A stretch of DNA of 64,000 bases from SMWN01 sp965261165 (GTDB lineage: Bacteria > Pseudomonadota > Gammaproteobacteria > Eutrophobiales > Eutrophobiaceae): assembly GCA_965261165.1 (NCBI GenBank), contig OZ253445.1, positions 1,054,001 through 1,118,000 of the forward strand, in the 5' to 3' direction. Shown piece after piece: positions 37,420 to 47,828 of this stretch. The translations under genes were made by a program, and so were the position numbers. Every line of letters starts with the position of its first letter. Position 1 is the stretch's first letter. A model generated the notes under the pieces. It made no database searches. It saw only the letters and a list, made by a program, of their open reading frames with translations, and was not told the DNA's origin.

Positions 37420-38835
37420 ATGGGCGTAGCTGCTTCCGATGTGTTTTCTGACTATTTTGTTGCTGATCTATCTTTGGCCGAATGGGGCCATAAAGAAATC
37501 CGTATTGCTGAAACCGAGATGCCAGGCATGGTATCGATTCGTGAGGAATTTGCCGATACTCAACCCTTAAAAGGCGCACGTATTGCCGGGTCTTTGCATA
37601 TGACTATTCAAACTGCTGTATTGATCGAAACACTGGTAGCGCTGGGCGCAGAAATTCGTTGGGTCTCATGTAATATCTTTTCTACACAGGATCACGCAGC
37701 TGCGGCTATTGCTGATCAAAAAATCCCGGTCTTCGCTGTGAAAGGCGAAACGCTAGAAGAGTATTGGAACTACACCCATCGTATGATGCTCTGGGGTGAT
37801 GGTGGTACCCCAAACATGATTCTGGATGATGGTGGTGATGCGACCATGTTATTGATACTCGGCACCAAGGCCGAAAATGATCTTAGCATTTTAGATGACC
37901 CTGGTTCTGAAGAAGAAACAGTGATGCATGCAGCGATTAAGAAAAAGCTGGCTGAGGACAGTGATTTTTATTCACGTACTCTGGCAAATATCCAGGGGGT
38001 GACGGAAGAAACCACCACTGGCGTGCAGCGTTTATATCAAATGGTAAAGAACAGTGAGCTGCCTTTCCCTGCCATTAATGTTAATGATTCTGTGACCAAA
38101 TCCAAGTTTGATAATTTATATGGTTGTCGTGAATCTTTAGTAGATGGTATCAAGCGCGCAACCGATGTCATGATTGCTGGCAAGGTTACTTTGGTACTGG
38201 GTTATGGTGATGTTGGTAAAGGTTGTACGCAGTCGCTTCGTAGTTTGGGCGCAACTGTCTGGGTGACGGAAATTGATCCGATTTGTGCGCTTCAGGCCTC
38301 CATGGAAGGCTATCGCGTGGTACGCATGGATGAAGTTTGTGATCAGGTTGATATCTTCGTCACCACCACGGGTAACTTTAGTGTGGTTCAACATGACCAT
38401 ATGGTCAAGATGAAGAACGAAGCCATCGTTTGTAATATTGGTCACTTTGACAATGAGATTGAAGTGGCCAGTCTGGAAAAATATGAGTGGGTTGAGATTA
38501 AACCACAGGTTGATCACGTTATTTTCCCTGACGGTAAGCGCATTATTTTATTGGCTAAGGGTCGTCTGGTGAACCTAGGTTGTGCCACAGGTCATCCAAG
38601 TTTCGTGATGTCCAATTCTTTCACTAATCAGGTGTTGGCTCAGATAGAGCTGTTTACCAAAGGCGGCGACTACGGCAAGGATGTTTATGTGTTACCAAAA
38701 CATCTAGATGAAAAGGTTGCTAGACTACATTTGGGTCGTATCGGCGCTGAGTTGACTGAATTGACTCAGGAGCAAGCCGATTACATTAACGTGACTGTCG
38801 ATGGCCCGTATAAGCCAGAATATTACAGGTATTAA
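37420..38835 (+). CDS. ahcY: Adenosylhomocysteinase
   Basis: AhcY (471 aa) splits S-adenosylhomocysteine into adenosine and homocysteine with tightly bound NAD, relieving product inhibition of methyltransferases. Diagnostic stretches are LSLAEWGHKEI, GARIAGSLHMTIQTAVLIETL, SCNIFSTQDHAAAA, the NAD loop VLGYGDVGKGC and the C-terminal DGPYKPEYYRY. The start at 37420 follows a GGAGG site; an in-frame extension upstream to 37369 would run through the riboswitch and is rejected. metF follows after 6 bases. Confidence 0.98.
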   Translation: MGVAASDVFSDYFVADLSLAEWGHKEIRIAETEMPGMVSIREEFADTQPLKGARIAGSLHMTIQTAVLIETLVALGAEIRWVSCNIFSTQDHAAAAIADQKIPVFAVKGETLEEYWNYTHRMMLWGDGGTPNMILDDGGDATMLLILGTKAENDLSILDDPGSEEETVMHAAIKKKLAEDSDFYSRTLANIQGVTEETTTGVQRLYQMVKNSELPFPAINVNDSVTKSKFDNLYGCRESLVDGIKRATDVMIAGKVTLVLGYGDVGKGCTQSLRSLGATVWVTEIDPICALQASMEGYRVVRMDEVCDQVDIFVTTTGNFSVVQHDHMVKMKNEAIVCNIGHFDNEIEVASLEKYEWVEIKPQVDHVIFPDGKRIILLAKGRLVNLGCATGHPSFVMSNSFTNQVLAQIELFTKGGDYGKDVYVLPKHLDEKVARLHLGRIGAELTELTQEQADYINVTVDGPYKPEYYRY

Positions 38836-38841
38836 GAACGT

Positions 38842-39708
38842 ATGGAATCACAGAAAAAATTTACCAAAAAATTCAGCTTTGAATTTTTTCCTGCGAGGAC
38901 TCCTGAGGCAGTTGCTAAACTGGACTCAACTGCTGTACGTCTGGCCAAGTTAAACCCGGATTATTTTTCGGTGACATTTGGTGCAGGCGGCAGTACGCGT
39001 GAACCGACTTTTGCAACAGTTAAAAATATTCGCGAAAAGACAGGCATCGATTCAGCACCACATATTTCCTGCGTGGGAATGATGACGGAGGAGATTCTTA
39101 AGGTTCTGGAGTCCTATCGTTCAGCCAACATCACGAAGTTGGTGACTCTGCGAGGGGATATGCCATCCGGTTCTGCGGGCGGTTCTAGTCAACTGCGCTA
39201 TGCCAATGAGCTGGTGGAATTTATCCGTAAGGAGACTGGCGATCATTTTCATATCGAAGTTGCGGCTTATCCTGAGTTTCATCCGCAGGCACTGACGGCC
39301 AGTGCTGATCTGAATAATTTTAAGCGTAAGGTTGATGCTGGTGCCAATGGCGCAATGACACAGTATTTCTATAACCCAGATGCCTATTTTCGTTTTGTAG
39401 ACAATTGTGAAAAATTGGGGATTGATATTCCTATCGTCGCTGGTGTGATGCCGATTATTAATTGTTCTCAGCTGGCACATTTTTCAGAAGCCTGTGGCGC
39501 TGAAATCCCACGCTGGATATTGAAGCGCCTTCGGGAATTTGGTGATGACAGGCCTGCCATCCGTGAATTTGGTATCGATGTGACTACAGAGCTTTGTGAA
39601 AACCTGTTAGCAGGCGGTGCTCCAGGCATTCATTTTTATACCATGAATCAATCTGCTGCATCAGAAGCCATCTGGAATAACCTTAACCTAAGTGATTACA
39701 GATCCTAA
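38842..39708 (+). CDS. metF: 5,10-methylenetetrahydrofolate reductase
   Basis: MetF (288 aa) is an FAD enzyme reducing methylene-THF to methyl-THF for methionine synthase. It shows FEFFPARTPEA, FGAGGSTREPT, the ALRGD-like segment VTLRGDMP and GANGAMTQYFYN. With ahcY it forms a methyl-cycle operon under the SAH riboswitch: AhcY delivers homocysteine and MetF the methyl group. Confidence 0.97.
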   Translation: MESQKKFTKKFSFEFFPARTPEAVAKLDSTAVRLAKLNPDYFSVTFGAGGSTREPTFATVKNIREKTGIDSAPHISCVGMMTEEILKVLESYRSANITKLVTLRGDMPSGSAGGSSQLRYANELVEFIRKETGDHFHIEVAAYPEFHPQALTASADLNNFKRKVDAGANGAMTQYFYNPDAYFRFVDNCEKLGIDIPIVAGVMPIINCSQLAHFSEACGAEIPRWILKRLREFGDDRPAIREFGIDVTTELCENLLAGGAPGIHFYTMNQSAASEAIWNNLNLSDYRS

Positions 39709-40015
39709 TCTGACCCGAAAGAGAAAGTTAAAAACATGTCAGTTGTGGCCTGCAGACTTGTTCAATAAGGGCAAGCCTGTATGTTCAAATTTCTCGAATC
39801 CCATAGAATATTGTTCATATGGATAACGAGCAAGACTGACTTCAGCCAAGGTAATTTGGCGCATCTTATTCTCAAATTATTCCGAGAAAGTTTTTATTAT
39901 CTCAGAATTGTCCGTTTTAATCGGAGTATCTCTATGATTTTTTAGTTTATACTACTTGGCAGCTCAAAAAATTACTGCGGTTATGGACAACCAAATAAAT
40001 TATGGACAATAAATT
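39709..40015. other. Intergenic region before the pilus cluster
   Basis: About 307 bases, with no open frame of interest and no clear terminator hairpin. It presumably holds the promoter for the pilus operon; I see no consensus boxes that I can defend. Confidence 0.5.
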
Positions 40016-41632
40016 ATGCAGAAATATATATTAATCAGTAGCTTATCCTTGTTTTCATTCCTGACTGCTTGTTCAGAATTCGAATCAAAACCATTTGTTC
40101 CTTCGGATGGGCATATTAATGCCGAGACCCAAATTATTGGTGATATCCCTGAACTGGTGACTCAAATACCTGTACTGCCAGCACCGACACCTGCTACCGA
40201 ACTTGAAAAATATACAGTTGTTGTCAATGAAATCCCTGTTAAAGAATTGTTGTTTGCCCTGGCCAGAGATGCCCAGATCAATGTTGATATCCATCCAATG
40301 ATTGAAGGTGTAGTGACGATTAATGCCATAGAGCAGACGCTGCTCCAGATCCTCGATCGGATCGCAGGGCAAGTGGGTTTAAGACATGAGCTGTCTGGAG
40401 ATATTCTTAATATACGACCAGACGACCCGTTTTTAAGGACGTATACCGTTGACTACGTCAATATGTCTCGTGAAATGGAAAGTTCAAATACTATTTCAAC
40501 CCAAATTGCATCTACCAGTGGTAGTAAAGGAGGAGGTAATAATTCCACCACAGATGTAAGCAGCACTTCTAACAATCAATTCTGGGCAAACCTTGTCTCA
40601 AATATATCGGCAATCCTAGGAGAAAAAATTAGCAGCGGATCAGGCGGAGATATTGCGATCACAAGCACCGTTATACCAAACCCTGAATCTGGAATAATCG
40701 CAGTTTTAGCAACTGAGTCACAACATGAATTGATACAGGAATTTATTGATACTGCTGTTGGCAGTGCTAAACGCCAGGTTCTTGTGCAAGCGACCATTGT
40801 CGAAGTGACTCTGAATGATAAGTATCAAGCAGGAATAGACTGGTCAATTTTAAATAATTCTGGGGCAGGAATAACTATAACATCACTTGCACTACCGGGG
40901 ACTGCCATTGTGCCAACTTTATCAAGCTCATTTACGATAACTGCGGCTGATCCAAATGCGTTTGGTGATCAAAGTTTGACGGCCACAGTAAGGCTGTTAG
41001 ATGAGTATGGAGAGGCCAAGGTATTATCCAGCCCTCAAATTATGACGTTAAATAATCAGACAGCATTGCTAAAAATTGTGGAAAATTTTGTTTATTTTGA
41101 GGTCGATGCAGAAACAACGGCAGGTGCTTTAGGTGCTGCACCCCTAACAACTGTTGATACAACAGTCAAAACAGTTCCGATCGGTATTGTCATGACCGTC
41201 ACGCCACAGATCGATTCTGAAGATGTCATTACACTGAATGTAAGGCCGACGATCTCTCGTGTGACAAGAATCATCAATGATCCTAATCCCAATATTGTGG
41301 CGCCGTTAGTAAATCCTGTTCCAGTAATTGCGGTGAAAGAGATGGAATCAATTCTGCGATTAACAAACGGTCAAATAGGTGTACTTGGCGGATTAATGAC
41401 CGATGAAACAAGAGATAATGATGCTGGTCTACTCGGTGCCAAAAAACAATTTTTCCTAGGCAATCTCTTCAAGTCCACGTCTACAGAGTATACCAAAACA
41501 GAATTGGTAATTTTTCTGCGACCTGTCCTGATAAGAACCCCTTCATTAACTGGTGATTTGACAGATTATCGGCAATATCTTAATTCCCTTGGGAAATTTA
41601 CCACTCAAGGAACGGGGTCGGAGCCCAATTAA
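40016..41632 (+). CDS. mshL: Secretin of an MSHA-like type IV pilus
   Basis: Outer-membrane secretin (538 aa) with a lipoprotein signal peptide ending LTAC (lipidated Cys19). An STN/N0 domain at about 65-120 (VVVNEIPVKELLFALARDA) is followed by a Ser/Gly/Asn-rich linker at about 160-185. The C-terminal secretin domain contains VLVQATIVEVTLNDKYQAGI, AKVLSSPQIMTLNNQTA and GQIGVLGGLM. It forms the ring through which pilus or pseudopilus fibres pass. It is the first gene of a tight operon whose next start follows its stop directly. Among secretins it resembles MshL more than PilQ, which would have AMIN domains. Confidence 0.88.
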   Translation: MQKYILISSLSLFSFLTACSEFESKPFVPSDGHINAETQIIGDIPELVTQIPVLPAPTPATELEKYTVVVNEIPVKELLFALARDAQINVDIHPMIEGVVTINAIEQTLLQILDRIAGQVGLRHELSGDILNIRPDDPFLRTYTVDYVNMSREMESSNTISTQIASTSGSKGGGNNSTTDVSSTSNNQFWANLVSNISAILGEKISSGSGGDIAITSTVIPNPESGIIAVLATESQHELIQEFIDTAVGSAKRQVLVQATIVEVTLNDKYQAGIDWSILNNSGAGITITSLALPGTAIVPTLSSSFTITAADPNAFGDQSLTATVRLLDEYGEAKVLSSPQIMTLNNQTALLKIVENFVYFEVDAETTAGALGAAPLTTVDTTVKTVPIGIVMTVTPQIDSEDVITLNVRPTISRVTRIINDPNPNIVAPLVNPVPVIAVKEMESILRLTNGQIGVLGGLMTDETRDNDAGLLGAKKQFFLGNLFKSTSTEYTKTELVIFLRPVLIRTPSLTGDLTDYRQYLNSLGKFTTQGTGSEPN

Positions 41633-43318
41633 ATGAGCTTGTTGATGGATGCCTTGAAGAAGGCGGAACAGGAAAAGAGAGTCGCAGCAGAACGCTTAAA
41701 AGATATGCAAAAGAAACAGCCTCAGGAGGGCACACAGCAGAGCATGGAAGCTATTGCAACCAGTTTAGTTCAAAGCAGAGAAGAGGTGGCACCATTTGCC
41801 AAAGATCAAGACAAGCTGGATGTTACGAGCAAGATGGAAGGTTTGGCACTTCCGCCGGCTGAAGACCAGACCAAAAACCAACCCCTGATTGTTAAAAATA
41901 TGGAAAGCGAAGATTGCTCTGTTCAGGACTTATCACTTGCTGAGACATCGTTATCCGGTTCCTTATCATTTGTTGAAGAGAATGACAATATACCTACAGA
42001 TGATGAATTTGAATTGGAGATTAACAAATCACCGATCGCACCAGCAGAAGATACGATCCAGGCTGCAAAAATGTTTGATGATACGGAGACGATAACAAGT
42101 GGAATTGATGAATATGAATACTTCAGTTCAACAGTTTCATCCGCACAATTGGCGGAAGATTTTGGTGCTGATAGCCCGACGCCAGTTACAGCGCAAACAG
42201 TCTTTATGGCAAGGCCTACGAGATCTGGCAATCAGATTTTGCAATGGGGTACCTTTGCTCTTTTGTGTCTTGTCATCGCAGTTTCATTACCATTCTTTAT
42301 CTATAACTATACTGTTCCGGTCGAACGCACAATTAAGCCCCCTTTGATTGCTAAGGATATTGAAACACAATCTGGGTCAATGCCCGCAATTGAAATACCC
42401 AATACATTAATCCCTGATGTAGAGCTCAATAGTAATTTGTTTACGAGTGAAATTGCTGATGTTATCAAGAAAGAGAATGGCACTGTTACTGAAGATCAGG
42501 AAAATTCCGTAGCAGAGAGTGTTGCTGCCAATGAGTCTGAGCAAGAGGTGACGGCTGGACATTTTGTTAGTACGGCAGATGAATTACCGAAAGAAATCTG
42601 GTATCCATCAGATAACAATTTTTCGGAAGAGTATGCTTCTGAAAATGCTGTCGTTGGAGAGCTTGCCCTACCCCTGCCGGAGAAAATAACACTTGGACCA
42701 GAATTAATTAAAATCAGTCGTAGAAAATCAGTTGATAAAAGTAGTGCGCTGGTCAACAGAGCCTATGAGGAATATCTTGCTGGTAATTATGATTCTGCTG
42801 AGAAAAATTATCATAACGTTTTAAAAGATCTTCCTGAAAACCGCGATGCGTTATTGGGGTTGGCGACGATATCACTACATAAAAATGATATTCGTCAAGC
42901 CTATAGCAATTATATCGAGGTATTAAAGTTATATCCTGGCGATAGTGTTGCAGAAGCGGCTCTGATTAATTTTAAAAGCAATGGGGATTACTCAAAGAAT
43001 GAAAGTATTTTGAAGACATTCCTACAGAAAGAGCCAGATAACTCTTTTTTACATTACTCACTTGCTCGTCTTTATGCTACGCATACACGCTGGTCTGAGG
43101 CGCAACAATCATTTTTTGATGCATATAAAATAGAATCATCAAATGCTGATTACGCTTTTAATTTGGCCGTCAGTCTTGAGCATATTGGTCAACAGCAATC
43201 AGCGATCGATTATTATAATGTGGCACTGGAGCTGGCAGATAATTCGGCAGTAAATTTCGACAGCTCAGTTGTTATTGCCCGTATCAATGCGCTGTCTAAT
43301 CAGGCCAATCTACGATAA
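41633..43318 (+). CDS. mshN: MshN-like TPR protein, single membrane anchor
   Basis: Protein of 561 aa beginning MSLLMDALKKAEQEKR, the typical start of MshN/PilP-adjacent accessory proteins. It has a long acidic cytoplasmic stretch, one membrane segment at about 201-221 (WGTFALLCLVIAVSLPFFIY) and a periplasmic C-terminal TPR array at about residues 375-555 (AYEEYLAGNYDSAEKNYHNV and later units). By analogy it supports the secretin or platform. In classic MSHA loci an ATPase gene mshM sits between mshL and mshN; it is absent here. The stop overlaps the next start by 1 base. Confidence 0.75.
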   Translation: MSLLMDALKKAEQEKRVAAERLKDMQKKQPQEGTQQSMEAIATSLVQSREEVAPFAKDQDKLDVTSKMEGLALPPAEDQTKNQPLIVKNMESEDCSVQDLSLAETSLSGSLSFVEENDNIPTDDEFELEINKSPIAPAEDTIQAAKMFDDTETITSGIDEYEYFSSTVSSAQLAEDFGADSPTPVTAQTVFMARPTRSGNQILQWGTFALLCLVIAVSLPFFIYNYTVPVERTIKPPLIAKDIETQSGSMPAIEIPNTLIPDVELNSNLFTSEIADVIKKENGTVTEDQENSVAESVAANESEQEVTAGHFVSTADELPKEIWYPSDNNFSEEYASENAVVGELALPLPEKITLGPELIKISRRKSVDKSSALVNRAYEEYLAGNYDSAEKNYHNVLKDLPENRDALLGLATISLHKNDIRQAYSNYIEVLKLYPGDSVAEAALINFKSNGDYSKNESILKTFLQKEPDNSFLHYSLARLYATHTRWSEAQQSFFDAYKIESSNADYAFNLAVSLEHIGQQQSAIDYYNVALELADNSAVNFDSSVVIARINALSNQANLR

Positions 43319-45033
43319 TGATAGGCATAGATAAGAAAGCACTTCGATTAGGCGAGATTCTCGTCAGACGGGGAGTTGCAACTCCCGATCAGATAAAGAT
43401 TGCACTTACCGAACAGAAAAAGAACGGTGAATTACTGGGAAAGATTCTGGTGCGTTTGGGGTTCGCAACAGAATCGATCATTCGTGATGTCATTGGTGGA
43501 GCCATGGGCCAGGAGAGTGTGAACCTAGAGTGCGCAATTCCAGATAGTGATGCAATTAGTTTGATCTCGAAAGATATGGCGCGGCAATTACGTATTTTAC
43601 CGCTTACCTTTGAGCGCGGTACAAATAAGCTAACCATTGCCGTGACAGATACATTTGATGTGGTTCTAATTGATAAAATAAGTGTTCACGTTGGGCACGA
43701 TATTGACATTGTTCCACTACTTGCTGGTGAAACAGAAATAGAAAGGGTCATTGATCTGTTTTATGGTTTCGAATTATCCGTTGATGGTATTTTAAATGAA
43801 ATTGAAACAGGCGAGATAGATTATCAAAGTCTGGATATAGCGAATGACGAGTATAGCCAACCTGTCACACGTCTTGTTAATGCTTTGTTAACAGACGCAG
43901 TAAAAAGTGGCGCTTCAGATATACATTTTGAACCTGAGGAAGGCTTTCTTAGATTTCGCTATCGAATCGATGGTGTTTTAAGACAAATACGTAGTTTGCA
44001 TAAGAGCTACTGGTCGGCAATTGCTGTTCGGGTAAAGGTTATGGCTGGCATGGACATTGCGGAAGTTCGTGCGCCACAGGATGGTCGCATCTCTCTTACT
44101 TTTTCAGGCAGACAAATTGATTTTCGGGTATCCACGCTACCTACCGTGCATGGTGAGAATATTGTATTACGTATCCTCGACAGACAGAAGGGGATAGTTA
44201 GCCTTGCTCAACTAGGAATAAGTGAAGATGCCATGGAATCACTGAGATTGATGGTGGCAAGACCGGAAGGGATTATGCTGGTGACGGGCCCTACGGGCAG
44301 TGGCAAGACAACAACACTATATTCAATATTAAATTATTTGAATACCGAATCAGTAAATATCATGACGCTTGAAGATCCGGTGGAATATCCGACGAATTTG
44401 ATTCGGCAAACATCAATCAGCGAAACAACAAGACTAGATTTTGCCAATGGTATCCGATCTCTGATGCGCCAGGATCCAGATATTATCTTGGTGGGTGAAA
44501 TCCGCGATGAAGATACGGCAAGCATGGCATTACGTGCAGCAATGACCGGCCATCAAGTTTTTTCAACATTACATACGAATTCTGCAATCGGCGCTATTCC
44601 AAGGTTATTGGATATTGGCGTTAAGCCAGATATTCTTTCTGGTAATCTAATCGGCATCATTGCCCAGCGATTGGTGAGAAAGCTTTGTAAAAAATGTCGT
44701 GAATCATATTCAATAGGTAGTTTGGAAAGAAGTTTACTTGGTTTAAAGGCAACAGATAGACAGCAATCAATATATAAAACCAAAGGTTGCAGAGCTTGCG
44801 ATAGCATAGGTTATAGAGGACGAATGTCATTAACAGAGATATTGGCATTTGATAGTGATATGGATGAAGTGCTGGCCAGAAAAGGAACTCAGAGTGAATT
44901 ACTACGACTTGCCTTATCCAGGGGGTTTAAAACACTAATTGAGGTCGGCACATCCCGTGTTCTCGATGGTTCTTCCAGTCTTGAAGAAATTGCCAGAGTT
45001 GTCGACCTTACTTTCAGATTAAAACAAGCTTGA
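43318..45033 (+). CDS. mshE: Type IV pilus assembly ATPase, MshE/GspE family
   Basis: Hexameric motor ATPase of 571 aa. The N-terminal MshEN-type region (residues about 10-60) has two RLG/LLG-x-x-LV-x-x-G motifs, RLGEILVRRG and LLGKILVRLG, with a similar 20-odd-residue spacing to known c-di-GMP-binding MshE domains. The core has Walker A GPTGSGKTTTLY, the Asp box and Walker B ILVGEIRDEDTA. A zinc-binding CxxC pair (CKKC ... CRAC) lies near the C-terminus. It powers fibre extension from the cytoplasmic side. It could equally serve a type II-like pseudopilus. Confidence 0.92.
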   Translation: MIGIDKKALRLGEILVRRGVATPDQIKIALTEQKKNGELLGKILVRLGFATESIIRDVIGGAMGQESVNLECAIPDSDAISLISKDMARQLRILPLTFERGTNKLTIAVTDTFDVVLIDKISVHVGHDIDIVPLLAGETEIERVIDLFYGFELSVDGILNEIETGEIDYQSLDIANDEYSQPVTRLVNALLTDAVKSGASDIHFEPEEGFLRFRYRIDGVLRQIRSLHKSYWSAIAVRVKVMAGMDIAEVRAPQDGRISLTFSGRQIDFRVSTLPTVHGENIVLRILDRQKGIVSLAQLGISEDAMESLRLMVARPEGIMLVTGPTGSGKTTTLYSILNYLNTESVNIMTLEDPVEYPTNLIRQTSISETTRLDFANGIRSLMRQDPDIILVGEIRDEDTASMALRAAMTGHQVFSTLHTNSAIGAIPRLLDIGVKPDILSGNLIGIIAQRLVRKLCKKCRESYSIGSLERSLLGLKATDRQQSIYKTKGCRACDSIGYRGRMSLTEILAFDSDMDEVLARKGTQSELLRLALSRGFKTLIEVGTSRVLDGSSSLEEIARVVDLTFRLKQA

Positions 45034-45040
45034 TAAATTT

Positions 45041-46246
45041 GTGAATATCTTTCAATACAAAGCAATTGATAGTTCAGGTAGAACCAATACTGGGAAGATG
45101 GATGCAGTAAATATGGCTGATCTGGAAATGCGCTTAAAGAAAATGGATCTTGATCTTGTTAATTTCAAAGACCTAGGAGTATCTGTACCAAAAGGTAGTG
45201 CTGGCAGCATCAAAAAAAGAGACCTGATTACCTTTTGTTTCCATTTAGAACAAACATCAAAGGCTGGTGTGCCAATTCTGGAGAGTCTGGAAGATCTCAG
45301 GGATAGTGTCGACAACCCAAGGCTGCGCGAAATTATATCGGCGATGTATGAAGCGATCGAGGGCGGGCAAACGCTTTCAGAAGCCATGAGCACCTATCCT
45401 TTGGTCTTCACCGAAGTTTTTACAAGCTTAGTCAAGGCTGGGGAACAATCTGGCGAAATTAGCAAAATATTTTATGAATTAGGGGAAAGTATTAAATGGC
45501 AAGATGAACAAGCATCAATGACAAAAAGATTACTCATGTATCCATTCTTCGTTGGAATTGTTGTTTTAGGGGTGATATTTTTTCTGATGATTTATCTGGT
45601 TCCAGAATTATTAAGCTTTATTAAAAACATGGGTCAAGAAATTCCTGCTCAAACAAAAGCACTTATTTTTATTTCAAATATATTTGTTAATTACTGGGAT
45701 CTGATTGCAGGGGTACCAATAGTTATTACGGTAGCGTTGTCTATTGGTATTAAAACTAATCCAAATATTCGCTACCAGATAGATGCTTATAAACTCAAGA
45801 TTCCATTGGTGGGTCCGATACTCAGAAAAATAGTATTGGCACGACTCGCGGGTTTTTTTGCCATAATGTATGCATCCGGTATTACAATTATTGATTGCAT
45901 TAAGACAAGCGAACAGATTGTTGGAAACAAGGCGATGGAAGAGGCAATGCGTCAGGTTGGCATGAGAATTTCTGATGGTGCAACATTAAGTGCTAGTTTT
46001 GAATCTGCTAAATTGTTTCCGCCTTTAATGCTTAGAATGATACGTATAGGTGAAAATACTGGCGCATTAAAGGAAACCTTGTTAAATATTAATTATTTTT
46101 ATACTCGGGACGTGAAGGAATCGATTGAGCGTTTACAATCGATGATTGAGCCAGGAATGACAATAATTCTTGGCAGTATCATTGCCTGGGTTATGTTCTC
46201 GGTGCTTGGCCCTATCTATGATCTCATCACTAAAATCAAAATTTAA
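45041..46246 (+). CDS. mshG: Inner-membrane platform protein, MshG/PilC/GspF family
   Basis: Protein of 401 aa with the duplicated GspF/PilC fold. The N-terminal NIFQYKAIDSSGRTNTG is followed by the first T2SSF domain (ITFCFHLEQTSKAGVPILES), a membrane hairpin, the second domain (FFAIMYASGITIIDCIKTSE) and a C-terminal helix. It is the platform that converts ATPase motion into pilin addition. The start is a GTG at 45041, 7 bases after mshE. Confidence 0.93.
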   Translation: MNIFQYKAIDSSGRTNTGKMDAVNMADLEMRLKKMDLDLVNFKDLGVSVPKGSAGSIKKRDLITFCFHLEQTSKAGVPILESLEDLRDSVDNPRLREIISAMYEAIEGGQTLSEAMSTYPLVFTEVFTSLVKAGEQSGEISKIFYELGESIKWQDEQASMTKRLLMYPFFVGIVVLGVIFFLMIYLVPELLSFIKNMGQEIPAQTKALIFISNIFVNYWDLIAGVPIVITVALSIGIKTNPNIRYQIDAYKLKIPLVGPILRKIVLARLAGFFAIMYASGITIIDCIKTSEQIVGNKAMEEAMRQVGMRISDGATLSASFESAKLFPPLMLRMIRIGENTGALKETLLNINYFYTRDVKESIERLQSMIEPGMTIILGSIIAWVMFSVLGPIYDLITKIKI

Positions 46247-47828
46247 ATCTTCTGCAAGAAGAATACTGTTTATCGGTTCGGACAAGCTGATAGTTTATCA
46301 TTGGTCGAAAGATAGTCTTGGTAGTTCATATTTGTTTGATACTTCAACAGAAGGTTTTGAATTTTTTGGAAAATATTTAAACGAGGTTAATAATGATCCT
46401 GTTTATGTGTTATTAGACACGGCCGCAGAAGAATATCGATTAGACACAATACCTCATGTCTTCGGAGTAGATCGAAAGGCGCTTATTGAAAGGAAACGAG
46501 ATAAGCTTTTCAGAGGAATGTCTTACTTTTATGCCGATGTGCAAGATAGGGAAGAGTCAGGTCGGCGTGATGACAATATCATGCTTTCAGCGATCACCGA
46601 TCCAGAGGTGATTCAATCTTGGCTGAAGATACTTGGGAATCACAAAGTTCCAGTTGCAGGTGTAATATCGATTCCGTTACTACTGCAAGAAACCAGCAAT
46701 AGCATCCCCGGCATGCAAGGCAATGCACTTGTTTTTAGTTTGCAAAGTATCAGTGGTTTACGTCAATCTTTCTTTCGAGCTGGGTTACTCAAATTTAGCC
46801 GTCTGGTGAAAATGCCTCGCTATGGAATAGAACCTTACGCACCTATATTGACAGATGAACTGGTGAAGGTAAGACGTTATATTGAAGGTGCACACTTTCT
46901 CGATCCAGATAAGTCTCTGGATATTTATTTCCTAGGTAATAAGGAGCTATTGGACGAACTAGGCAAGACACATACCAACTCATCTATGATTCGTTATCAT
47001 ATGCTTGATGTTGACCATTTGCTTAAAACATATGGTTTCTTTGAACAGATAAAGACGCCTTTTAGCGATAAATATTTCACTTATCTGCTGTTTAAGCATA
47101 AGAGTAAAAACTATTACGCTATGAGTAAAGAAACACGATATTTTCAAATGTGGCGGATAAATAAATCATTACGGGTCGCCAGTTTTATATCTATGATATC
47201 AGGTATTATTTGGGCAGGGTTGAATGTATTTGACGGTTTTACCTACAGGCATCAACAGATATCTGATGCAAAGAAGGCAGATTTTTATAGCGTCAGATAC
47301 GATATCGAACGGGAAGGAATATTTGCTTTACCCGTTGACCCAGCTGACCTGAAAATCGCTATTGAAACAAAGGATGTTCTAAAAAAATATAAAGCTTCTC
47401 CTGTTGATATGTTCAAGCTGATTAGTAAAGGTCTGAATATTCTTCCGGAGATAAAAATCAGTCAGATACAGTGGGCATCAAATTCAAACCCAAATTATAA
47501 AATTGGTAGTAGTGGGCTTGGTAATGTTGTTGATAAGGAAGGAGACAGGCCTAACGTCAATGATACAGAAACAGATTATATCTATTACCAGATTGCAATG
47601 ATTAATGCCTTTCTTACTAATTTTGATGGTGATTACAGAAAAGCGCTTAACACAATTGATAAATTTTCCGAGACGATGAGGCAGTTGGATTCTGTACATG
47701 ATGTTAGTGTTGTCACTTTGCCATTGGAGATCAGTTCGGATGCGAGTTTGCAGGGTTCTGCAAATAGAAATACAAGTAAATCTAATTTCGCTGTGAGAAT
47801 AGTATTGGGGGTAAAGGATGACGCGTGA
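46218..47828 (+). CDS. PilM/PilN-like (MshI/GspL-like) pilus assembly protein, fused
   Basis: A 536-aa protein. The N-terminal two thirds look like an actin-type PilM/GspL cytoplasmic domain (ARRILFIGSDKLIVYHW, later NALVFSLQSISGLRQSFFRAG). One membrane helix at about residues 325-345 (VASFISMISGIIWAGLNVF) is followed by a PilN-like periplasmic part. This single-chain layout equals a PilM-PilN fusion. The ATG at 46218, inside the end of mshG, is preferred over 46170 because it shortens the overlap. A PilO-like gene follows, as expected. Confidence 0.7.
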   Translation: MISSLKSKFKSSARRILFIGSDKLIVYHWSKDSLGSSYLFDTSTEGFEFFGKYLNEVNNDPVYVLLDTAAEEYRLDTIPHVFGVDRKALIERKRDKLFRGMSYFYADVQDREESGRRDDNIMLSAITDPEVIQSWLKILGNHKVPVAGVISIPLLLQETSNSIPGMQGNALVFSLQSISGLRQSFFRAGLLKFSRLVKMPRYGIEPYAPILTDELVKVRRYIEGAHFLDPDKSLDIYFLGNKELLDELGKTHTNSSMIRYHMLDVDHLLKTYGFFEQIKTPFSDKYFTYLLFKHKSKNYYAMSKETRYFQMWRINKSLRVASFISMISGIIWAGLNVFDGFTYRHQQISDAKKADFYSVRYDIEREGIFALPVDPADLKIAIETKDVLKKYKASPVDMFKLISKGLNILPEIKISQIQWASNSNPNYKIGSSGLGNVVDKEGDRPNVNDTETDYIYYQIAMINAFLTNFDGDYRKALNTIDKFSETMRQLDSVHDVSVVTLPLEISSDASLQGSANRNTSKSNFAVRIVLGVKDDA

